Below, piece by piece: positions 4,756 through 10,316 of a stretch of DNA of 10,316 nt (position 1 is its first letter; every line of letters begins with the position of its first letter). Under the pieces are notes generated by a model that had not been told where the DNA came from, searched no databases, and saw only the letters and a list, made by a program, of their open reading frames with translations. This DNA is from Candidatus Moraniibacteriota bacterium (GTDB lineage Bacteria; Patescibacteriota; Minisyncoccia; CAIUEV01; JAHKAQ01), in contig WJJX01000091.1 in the NCBI GenBank assembly GCA_014729445.1, positions 1 to 10,316 on the forward strand. The letters are read 5' to 3'. The translations under genes and the position numbers were made by a program.

Positions 4756-6867
4756 ATGAAAGCAAGAGGATTCTGGAGTATCGCATTGATGATTTTGGTT
4801 ACGGTATGCATTTCCGCAAACATTGCAAATGCATTGGATAAAACCTCAACAGGTTTTTATTATCCAATCGGTGAAAAAAATTTTAATTCTGCCAACGGTT
4901 GGTGGTTGAGTAAAGACCCGGATTATACAGATAGACGTTATCATATTGGTGTCGACATGATGACTTACACCAATGATCCTAACGATGAAGCTTCCAGGGT
5001 ACATGCCATTCACGATGGCAAGGTGGTTTTAGTTCGCTATAATAGTAAAGCCTGGGGTCCCGGCAATGCCGCCGTTCTTATCGAACACCAAACCAAAAGT
5101 GAACGAATTGTTGCAGTCTATGGTCATATCAGACCCAACCCCGAAATTCATCGGGGAAAACCCGTAACAGCCGGTCAGGATATTGGCTACACCGGCTATT
5201 GGAATAAAGGAATTCATCTTCATTTCGGAATTTATATCGGTGATAAAGAATATCCCGATACGGAGCATGGATATTATGGATGGGGAATGGTCAATGTAAT
5301 TTATTGGAATCAAAGGGATGGTGAAACGGGAAAAAAACCGTTTACCAACGGTTTCGTTGACCCCATTGAATTTATGGAAAAAATTGCACCATACAACGGC
5401 CCCTTTCCCGACGAATTCGGCTTTTCTTCCTGGCAAGCTTACTTAAAAGTTCTTGATTGTATCGATATGGGAAGAAGCTGTAACTACAATGACTTAAAAC
5501 ACGTGGTGGATCAGTCATTGATCGACGACATCTGCAACAGCAGTATCCCGGAAGATGAAAAAACCGAAGTCATCAGCTACCTGGAAGAAATCTGGCAAGG
5601 CCACTGCAGCACAGAAAAAAAGAAATTCTCCGCCAACTGCAAACCATTGGTCTTTCCGGAAATCACTGGAAGCTCCAACCCCGACAACGACAACATCACA
5701 ACCTACGGAGCGCCCGATGTCAACGTTAAACGCTGTGAAGTAAGACACGCGGGCCGAGGTGATTTTGAACACGCAATTTATCTTCTCCCGGGCGAAAGGT
5801 TTGACATCGAAACAAAAGTTAACAACAAGGGAGATAGAAAAGCTAAAAAGTTCACCATCAATTATCATCGATCCGGTAACAAGGATTTTGAAAGATCCGA
5901 TAAAGAAGTCGGCGATGATAAAAAAATCTCACTTGATCCGGGGGAAGCAATTACCGAACATAAACGAGGAATCAAAGCCCCGGATGATCCCGGCAAGTAT
6001 TACATCTTTATCCGGCTCTCCAAAAACAAAGGTGATTCAAAAAAAAGCAACGACTATTCAAGCAACACCAACAAAGCCGAATATGCCGTTGTCTATGTAG
6101 AGGATCCGGCATCGATCAACCATTTGCCAAAAGGTTATCTTGATCGAGCCGATTGTGACCAAATCGTTGGCTGGGCGAAAGATGAGGATACGAGTTATGC
6201 CATTTATGTCCACGTTTACGCCGACGGCCCGGCGGGTGGAGGCGGAATCAATATTCAGGCCCTCATAGCCGACGATTATCGAAGCGATGTGGGCAGTCAC
6301 GGATTTAGCTTTGATACCCCGGAGATATTAAAGGATGGCTATCTGCATGATATTTATGTCTATGCCATTGACAGCGACGGCGGAACCAATCCCCTAATTG
6401 GAACCGGCAGAATTATCTGTATTCAAGGCAAAAATGAAAGTCTGCCTATTTATCGCTTTTGTAATCTAAACACCGGTTATTACATCTACACCCGATGGGA
6501 ACAAGAAAAAACCAATTTGTTAGCTGACCTTAATTGGCGTTATGAAGGCATTGTTTGGTACGCTTATCCTGATCAACTAACTGAAACTGTGCCTGTTTAT
6601 AGGTTCTGTAATTTGCAAAAAGGCAATTATCTTTACACCCGATGGGAACAAGAAAAAACCAATCTAATGGCTGACCCCAACTGGAGATACGAAGGCATTG
6701 TCTGGTATGCTTATTCCAGTCAATTGGATGACAGTGTTCCTGTCTATCGGTTTTGCAATTTGAATACGGGTTATTACATTTACACCCGATGGGAACAAGA
6801 GAGAGACAACTTAATGGCCGACCCCAACTGGCGTTATGAAAGTATTGTCTGGTACGCCTTGCCCTAA
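4756..6867 (+). CDS. Exported multidomain M23 metallopeptidase with CARDB-like and DUF5648-like repeats
   Basis: A 703-residue protein. Residues 1-26 are a signal peptide ending A-N-A. Residues about 33-200 form an M23 (lysostaphin-type) peptidase domain: H63-x-x-x-D67, Y-G-H124 and H154-L-H156-F give the usual zinc ligands (63, 67, 156) and a catalytic His (124), all present, so activity against peptidoglycan cross-bridges or stems is expected but unproven. A Cys-rich linker follows (to about 320). Residues about 335-450 resemble CARDB (F-D-I-E-x-x-V-N-N-K-G). Residues about 456-555 contain G-Y-L-D and V-G-W-A-K-D with H-G-F, a beta domain seen in other exported proteins. Three 49-residue units start at 563, 612 and 661 with P-[IV]-Y-R-F-C-N and contain Y-T-R-W-E-Q-E and W-R-Y-E-[GS]-I-V-W-Y-A, matching DUF5648, probably carbohydrate or wall binding. 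GGGAG eight bases before the ATG supports the start. Visibly richer in G+C than adjacent genes. Confidence 0.93.
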   Translation: MKARGFWSIALMILVTVCISANIANALDKTSTGFYYPIGEKNFNSANGWWLSKDPDYTDRRYHIGVDMMTYTNDPNDEASRVHAIHDGKVVLVRYNSKAWGPGNAAVLIEHQTKSERIVAVYGHIRPNPEIHRGKPVTAGQDIGYTGYWNKGIHLHFGIYIGDKEYPDTEHGYYGWGMVNVIYWNQRDGETGKKPFTNGFVDPIEFMEKIAPYNGPFPDEFGFSSWQAYLKVLDCIDMGRSCNYNDLKHVVDQSLIDDICNSSIPEDEKTEVISYLEEIWQGHCSTEKKKFSANCKPLVFPEITGSSNPDNDNITTYGAPDVNVKRCEVRHAGRGDFEHAIYLLPGERFDIETKVNNKGDRKAKKFTINYHRSGNKDFERSDKEVGDDKKISLDPGEAITEHKRGIKAPDDPGKYYIFIRLSKNKGDSKKSNDYSSNTNKAEYAVVYVEDPASINHLPKGYLDRADCDQIVGWAKDEDTSYAIYVHVYADGPAGGGGINIQALIADDYRSDVGSHGFSFDTPEILKDGYLHDIYVYAIDSDGGTNPLIGTGRIICIQGKNESLPIYRFCNLNTGYYIYTRWEQEKTNLLADLNWRYEGIVWYAYPDQLTETVPVYRFCNLQKGNYLYTRWEQEKTNLMADPNWRYEGIVWYAYSSQLDDSVPVYRFCNLNTGYYIYTRWEQERDNLMADPNWRYESIVWYALP
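6442..6864 (+). repeat. Three tandem 147-bp in-gene repeats
   Basis: The three DUF5648-like units repeat at the DNA level with a fixed 147-bp period. The 20-mer TACACCCGATGGGAACAAGA occurs identically at 6487, 6634 and 6781. The units differ elsewhere by many silent changes. The third copy is shorter at its end because the gene stops after Y-A-L-P. Confidence 0.85.
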
Positions 6868-6894
6868 AAACAATCACCTTCAAAAAAAAGAAAA

Positions 6895-6934
6895 CCGCGA
6901 TTAGCGGCGAAACAATTATCTTTTGCTGTTTTTT
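6895..6934. terminator. Terminator candidate after the peptidase gene, possibly bidirectional
   Basis: On the plus strand CGGCGAAA (6905-6912) pairs with TTTTGCTG (6921-6928; two G-U pairs) over an 8-base loop and is followed by six T (6929-6934), an intrinsic terminator layout of modest stability. An overlapping stem CCGC-GATTA-GCGG (6895-6907) is followed on the minus strand by a T-rich run (6894 down to 6883) and would serve the opposite direction, although no minus-strand gene ends here. Confidence 0.45.
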
Positions 6935-6973
6935 AAAAAATAAATGAAAAACGGTTAAAAGATGCGCGAAGAA

Positions 6974-7008
6974 GGGGATGGGATTAAGTTTAACCTTAAT
7001 CCCACCCC
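6974..7008. other. Strong hairpin in the peptidase-glycosyltransferase gap
   Basis: GGGG-A-TGGGATTAAG (6974-6988) pairs with CTTAATCCCA-CCCC (6995-7008), 14 pairs with one bulged A and a six-base loop TTTAAC. No T-run follows in either direction, so its role is open: backup terminator, mRNA end stabiliser or protein site. The rest of the 289-bp gap (6868-7156) shows no gene. Confidence 0.55.
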
Positions 7009-7090
7009 ACAACCTCTGATTATACCCTACACCATATCGGTTTTTTGTAAAATATTTTGGGCGTGGTGAGGGTGAAGTTCGTAAATTACT

Positions 7091-7119
7091 TTGACCAAAC
7101 CTAAAAATAATGTTAAAAA
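7091..7119 (+). promoter_or_regulatory. Possible promoter of the glycosyltransferase gene
   Basis: TTGACC (7091-7096, five of six consensus bases), a 17-base spacer, then TAAAAA (7114-7119, four of six). Transcription would start near 7126, leaving a leader of about 30 bases without a Shine-Dalgarno. The -10 is weak. Confidence 0.4.
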
Positions 7120-7156
7120 CTAAAGTTCGATAAAAATATGGACATATTAATTCAAA

Positions 7157-8353
7157 ATGAAAAAAAAGATACTTTTTATAACCAACAGCTTCCCGGCGCC
7201 GGAATACAAAAGACTCTGGAAAAAAGCCACTTCACTGGCCAGCGAAGATTATCAGGTGTTTGTTATCTCTCCTCAAGGCAAACAACTTAAAAAAGAAATC
7301 AAACACAAAAACATTCAGACTTTCTTCTACAAAAAGAGAAAAAGAAAGGAGAATGCAAAATCTTTTATCATCGGCGAAATCTCAGACTTTCTTCAAGTAA
7401 GAAAACTCGCCTTTGAATTATATTACAAAGAAAAATTCGACGTAGTGCACATCACCAACCCAACCGATACTCTGGCAATTATGGGCATAATTTTCAAACT
7501 CTTTAAATGTATCTTTGTTTATGAAAACAACGAAAATTATCCCAGCAAATACAAATCCCTAAAACACCGGTTCACCTTTTGGGATAAGGTCATTATTCGT
7601 TTCCTGGAAATAATAGAAAAAAAAGTTATTAAAAAGGCCGATCTGATTATTGTTCCGCAGTCAAAACAAAGGATTAGAATCTCAAGATTGGTTCCTCAAA
7701 AAAGAAACCGCATCATCACCATCGAACCTCTCCCGGACTTAAAAGATTTCTATCACCCTTTTTTAGATCATGACTATAAAATGGGCTTTAAGCACATGAT
7801 AGTCTACGCCGGAAGCTTAAGAATCAAACGGGGCCTTGGAAAACTCTTAAATGTTATTAACTTTATTGTCAATGATCAAAGAAAAAAAGACATCCTGTTT
7901 GTCTTAGCCGGGGAAGGCAAAGACAAAACCAGAATCAAAAAATATCTTAAAAATAAAAATTTAATCTCAAGCGTTTATTTACCGGGCTGGCTCGATCAAG
8001 AAAAACTGCTCTCTTATCTTACCGCCGCGGATTTAGGCGTTCTAGTTGAAAGCCGCTCGGACAGCAATTGCTCCTTTCGAGACTCCCTCTTCGAATTTAT
8101 GGCCTGCGGCAAACCCGTAATCTCCTTCAACTATAAACCCAACAACTGCCGAGTGGGCGAAGCCGGGACCTTCCTTGAAGGAACCAATGAACTGCTTTTA
8201 GCCAAAGAAATTATCAGAATTCTGGACAACAAAGAAAAAATAGAACAAATGGGCCGCATCGGCCAATTAAAAGTCGAAAAACAATTCAACTGGCTAAAAT
8301 CGGAAATTAAACTACTCTCAGCTTACAATAAACTATTCACTAAAAAAGCTTAG
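7157..8353 (+). CDS. GT4-type glycosyltransferase (GT-B fold)
   Basis: A 398-residue protein. The N-terminal Rossmann half opens K-I-L-F-I-T-N-S-F-P and holds F-D-V-V-H-I-T-N (acceptor side). The C-terminal donor-binding half starts with V-Y-A-G-S-L-R-x-K-R-G-L (from 216), then V-L-A-G-E-G and L-P-G-W, then L-F-E313-F-M-A-C-G-K-P-V-I (311-322). Of the usual E-x7-E pair only the second Glu (313) is present; position 305 is Cys, as can happen in subfamilies where only the nucleotide-sugar ribose contact is kept. Length is normal for the family and no membrane helix is evident, so it is probably cytosolic or membrane-associated. It likely transfers a sugar from a nucleotide donor in envelope polysaccharide or glycoconjugate synthesis; donor and acceptor cannot be told. 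It appears to stand alone, not in a polysaccharide cluster. ATG 7157 gives the full Rossmann start; no Shine-Dalgarno. Confidence 0.9.
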   Translation: MKKKILFITNSFPAPEYKRLWKKATSLASEDYQVFVISPQGKQLKKEIKHKNIQTFFYKKRKRKENAKSFIIGEISDFLQVRKLAFELYYKEKFDVVHITNPTDTLAIMGIIFKLFKCIFVYENNENYPSKYKSLKHRFTFWDKVIIRFLEIIEKKVIKKADLIIVPQSKQRIRISRLVPQKRNRIITIEPLPDLKDFYHPFLDHDYKMGFKHMIVYAGSLRIKRGLGKLLNVINFIVNDQRKKDILFVLAGEGKDKTRIKKYLKNKNLISSVYLPGWLDQEKLLSYLTAADLGVLVESRSDSNCSFRDSLFEFMACGKPVISFNYKPNNCRVGEAGTFLEGTNELLLAKEIIRILDNKEKIEQMGRIGQLKVEKQFNWLKSEIKLLSAYNKLFTKKA

Positions 8354-8356
8354 GGA

Positions 8357-8378
8357 TTTTAGGAAAATTTTAGGAAAA
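8357..8378 (+). repeat. Tandem 11-mer upstream of the first kinase promoter
   Basis: TTTTAGGAAAA occurs twice in direct succession (8357-8367 and 8368-8378), starting four bases after the glycosyltransferase stop. The second copy forms the start of the upstream block shared with the next promoter (see 8792). Confidence 0.6.
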
Positions 8379-8401
8379 TTTCATTTTTATTGTGGTATAA
8401 T
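8369..8401 (+). promoter_or_regulatory. Extended -10 promoter of the broken kinase gene
   Basis: TGG-TATAAT (8393-8401) is an extended -10 element with no good -35 hexamer. A 22-base block upstream (8369-8390, TTTAGGAAAATTTCATTTTT then AT) recurs with two changes before the next gene, which supports it as a genuine element. Transcription would start near 8408, about 20 bases before ATG 8429. Confidence 0.6.
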
Positions 8402-8428
8402 GGAAAATATCAAAAATATTTCCTAATT

Positions 8429-8689
8429 ATGAACATTCTTAATTCTTCAAATTTTTTCAATATCACAACATCTGTTATCTCCTTAATTGCAGCAATTGTC
8501 TTGGGAATTTATATTTTAATTAAAGGAAAAAAACGCAGTCAAAACATACCCTTGGCCCTATTTTCCTTTAGCCTTTCCATTTGGATACTACCCAATTTAT
8601 TAGCCGACCTAGCCAAAAATAATGAAGCTGCCACTTTTTGAAGCCGAATAAGCATGATAGGAGCAATTGACAGGTCCATGCTAAGGTAG
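8429..8689 (+). pseudogene. N-terminal relic of a multi-pass membrane sensor kinase
   Basis: ATG 8429 opens 70 codons with two hydrophobic helices (S-V-I-S-L-I-A-A-I-V-L-G-I-Y-I-L-I and I-P-L-A-L-F-S-F-S-L-S-I-W-I-L), then TGA at 8639-8641. Past the stop the same frame continues S-R-I-S-M-I-G-A-I to TAG 8687-8689. It aligns without gaps to the intact downstream kinase: S-I-W, 11 residues, N-[NK]-E, then across the TGA to I-G-[AG]-I. The TGA therefore sits inside a conserved helix and fits a Trp (TGG) to stop change. Everything after the third helix (GAF, HisKA, ATPase) is missing, so a large deletion also occurred. An upstream TTG at 8390 in frame lies inside the promoter and is not the start. 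A functional two-helix peptide cannot be excluded. Confidence 0.7.
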
Positions 8690-8708
8690 ACCGGTTACGA
8701 AGTGAGAT

Positions 8709-8743
8709 TTTGTGTTAAGATAAAATTTAATAATTAACACAAA
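8709..8743. repeat. AT-rich inverted repeat after the kinase relic
   Basis: TTTGTGTTAA (8709-8718) and TTAACACAAA (8734-8743) form a perfect 10-bp stem with a 15-base AT loop. There is no T-run. The 8690-8791 stretch otherwise shows nothing recognisable. Confidence 0.45.
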
Positions 8744-8791
8744 TCAATTAAGAAATAATTAAAAAGGACTTCAAACACTTTTTATAAAAAC

Positions 8792-8823
8792 TTTAGAAAA
8801 ATTTCATCTTTATCTGCTATAAT
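8792..8823 (+). promoter_or_regulatory. Extended -10 promoter of the intact kinase gene
   Basis: TGC-TATAAT (8815-8823) is an extended -10 element. The 22-base block 8792-8813 matches 8369-8390 at 20 positions, though the block-to-TATAAT gap is one base shorter. Transcription would start near 8830, leaving a leader of about 14 bases with no Shine-Dalgarno before ATG 8844. Confidence 0.6.
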
Positions 8824-8843
8824 TAAAAAAATTAGAATTTAAC

Positions 8844-10316
8844 ATGGAAATTTCCTATTTTCAATTTTCATTACTAATGGGATCGCTTATAGCGTTCTCA
8901 ACCGGCCTAATAACCTACCTTAGTAAAAAGGATAAACTTTCCTTTTTTTGGCTAATCACAAATATATTCACCTCCATTTGGAGCATTGGATACTACCTGA
9001 TGATCAGCACCACAAATAAGGAGCACGCCTGGATCTTTAATTGGTTGTTGCATATCGGGGGCATTCTAATACCGATATTATTTTTGAATTTTATCTTTAT
9101 CTTTTTAGAAATCGAGAAAAATAAAAACGTAAAGAAGATATTAAAATTCTTCTACCTCTTAGCCGGCTTTTTTTTAATAATAAATCCAACAAGACTATTC
9201 ATACAAGACGTTTATCCGAAATTTAAGTTTAATTATGTCTGTGACGCAGGACCCCTGTACTTCATTTACGTAATCTACTTTTGGATTTTAGTTTTAATTT
9301 GTACAGTAACCCTTGTGAAATATCTAAAAAAATCGTCAGGAATAAAGAAGAAACAAATCAAATTTTTAATCTTTAGCGAAATAGGCTTCTTGGGAGGCGG
9401 CAGCGTATTTTTTCTAACTTACAATATAAATATACCCCCTTATCCGCTAATTCTTTTCGCAATATATCCTCTCATAATAACCTACACCATAATTAATCAT
9501 AATTTTTTCGGCATTAAATTTTTTGCCAACAACATATACAAATACAGTATTATCTCAATTTTCTCATTTATATTTTTCTATCTGGCAACCTTTGTGCAAA
9601 ATTCCCTCTGGGGTAATATTTATAAATTTCAAGCCATCGTATTAGGAATATTTTTTTCCATTCTATTTGCGACCTTAATATCAAAAATCACTAAAAAAGC
9701 ACAAGAAACCGGAGATAAAATATTCTACAATAATCTAAACCCCAACAAAATAATAAAGGACATCTCTATTAAGATAAATAACATCATCAAAATAAAGGAT
9801 TTAAAAATCCTCATCGAAGAGGAATTTTCTAAAATACTAAACGTGCAGGGGGTAGAACTTGTCATAATCAAAGACAAAGAAAAAAATAAATACACCAAAC
9901 TCCTCAAAAAAACAAAAAAATCATCCAAGATCACACTTGCTTCAAACCTGAAAACAAAAAACAAAAGTCTAAAAAAAGATCTAATCGAAAAGAATATTGA
10001 AATAATAATGACATTAAGCTTAAAACAAAAATTGAAAGGTCTAATAATGATTAAAAGTAAAAAAAACAAAGAACCTTTCTACAAGGAAGAAATAAACTTT
10101 TTAACAGAAATTCAACCTCAGATCTCAATAGCTATTGAAAATGCTCTTTTTTATCAAAAAATAAAAGACTTCAACAAAGATCTTAAGGATGAAGTTGAAA
10201 AGAAAACCAAAAAAATAAAAAAAGATCAAATTGAAAAGTTAAATCAGATCTCCAAATTCTCAGAAATCGGGAAGTTAACGACCGGTATTCTCCATGATAT
10301 TTCAAATCCCCTAACC
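8844..10316 (+). CDS. Multi-pass membrane sensor histidine kinase with GAF-like region, C-terminus cut by window edge
   Basis: The visible 491 codons begin with about eight or nine membrane helices (from residue 9 to about 282) with short loops, a 7TM-type sensor module without a large extracellular domain, suggesting a membrane-embedded or small-molecule signal. Residues about 290-435 are a divergent GAF-like domain (L-N-V-Q-G-V-E-L-V-I-I ... G-L-I-M-I-K-S ... F-L-T-E-I-Q-P-Q-I-S-I-A-I-E-N-A). A Lys/Glu-rich coiled coil (about 438-472) leads to the H box G-K-L-T-T-G-I-L-H484-D-I-S-N-P-L, with His484 the predicted phosphorylation site. The HATPase domain lies beyond the edge. No response regulator is visible on the sequence given. 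ATG 8844 follows the promoter closely; no Shine-Dalgarno. It is the intact paralogue of the relic just upstream. Confidence 0.9.
   Translation, partial: MEISYFQFSLLMGSLIAFSTGLITYLSKKDKLSFFWLITNIFTSIWSIGYYLMISTTNKEHAWIFNWLLHIGGILIPILFLNFIFIFLEIEKNKNVKKILKFFYLLAGFFLIINPTRLFIQDVYPKFKFNYVCDAGPLYFIYVIYFWILVLICTVTLVKYLKKSSGIKKKQIKFLIFSEIGFLGGGSVFFLTYNINIPPYPLILFAIYPLIITYTIINHNFFGIKFFANNIYKYSIISIFSFIFFYLATFVQNSLWGNIYKFQAIVLGIFFSILFATLISKITKKAQETGDKIFYNNLNPNKIIKDISIKINNIIKIKDLKILIEEEFSKILNVQGVELVIIKDKEKNKYTKLLKKTKKSSKITLASNLKTKNKSLKKDLIEKNIEIIMTLSLKQKLKGLIMIKSKKNKEPFYKEEINFLTEIQPQISIAIENALFYQKIKDFNKDLKDEVEKKTKKIKKDQIEKLNQISKFSEIGKLTTGILHDISNPLT

Noticed and set aside
6437..6867. CRISPR-like regular repeats
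   Set aside because: The 147-bp period lies within one open frame and encodes conserved protein repeats; there are no short identical repeats with unique spacers.
6530..7012. Long antisense reading frame opposite the peptidase 3' end
   Set aside because: It mirrors the peptidase repeats, has no ribosome site or recognisable domain, and vanishes where the repeats end; a shadow of the coding strand.
7019..7024. TATAAT on the minus strand in the gap after the peptidase
   Set aside because: No -35 at suitable distance and no minus-strand gene downstream that it could serve.
8390..8428. Earlier TTG start for the kinase relic
   Set aside because: It overlaps the -10 element and would add residues encoded by the promoter; ATG 8429 matches the start of the paralogue.
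8639..8641. TGA read as Trp or Gly (alternative genetic code)
   Set aside because: The long intact genes use TGG for Trp and have no in-frame TGA, and the frame past this TGA ends after 15 codons. A nonsense mutation in a relic is the simpler reading.

Overview
The window looks like a chromosomal segment of an AT-rich bacterium of Patescibacteria/CPR type. The inference rests on three things: short AT-rich leaders mostly without Shine-Dalgarno sequences, a single-membrane style envelope gene set (lipoprotein, sortase remnant, exported repeat proteins), and multi-pass sensor kinases in tandem. No rRNA or taxonomic marker is present, so this is only a suggestion. The standard bacterial code fits: long genes contain no in-frame TGA and use TGG for Trp.

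Left part, minus strand (1-3742). A gene running off the left edge encodes a TVP38/TMEM64-type membrane domain fused to an FAD/NAD(P) disulfide oxidoreductase with an intact CxxxxC redox motif. It starts 15 bases downstream of a tRNA-Tyr(GTA) gene that has a recognisable sigma-70-type promoter. Upstream lie two gene fragments abutting in different frames: the N-terminus of an exported protein and the C-terminal half of a sortase that keeps its Cys and Arg but lacks the His half. Upstream again is an intact exported beta-propeller protein of LVIVD repeats with an unrecognised C-terminal region.

Centre, plus strand (3934-6867). A divergent intergenic region separates the propeller gene from a small lipoprotein. 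Its stop codon lies inside a perfect 36-bp palindrome that overlaps a second hairpin. A nine-codon micro-ORF with a near-ideal Shine-Dalgarno follows, then a 703-residue exported M23 metallopeptidase with a CARDB-like domain, a GWA-type domain and three DUF5648-like repeats. This gene looks richer in G+C than its neighbours.

Right part, plus strand (6868-10316). A 289-bp gap carries a terminator candidate and a strong hairpin. A GT4-type glycosyltransferase follows, then two related membrane sensor-kinase genes in tandem. The first is a broken N-terminal relic. The second is intact up to the window edge, which cuts it just after the phosphoacceptor His. Both have an extended -10 promoter with a shared upstream block.

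The theme is the cell envelope: membrane redox/VTT protein, exported propeller, lipoprotein, wall hydrolase, glycosyltransferase and membrane sensor. I see no defence system, CRISPR array or transposase. The least explained items are the 4588-4755 leader region, the sortase fusion scar and the duplicated kinase/promoter units.
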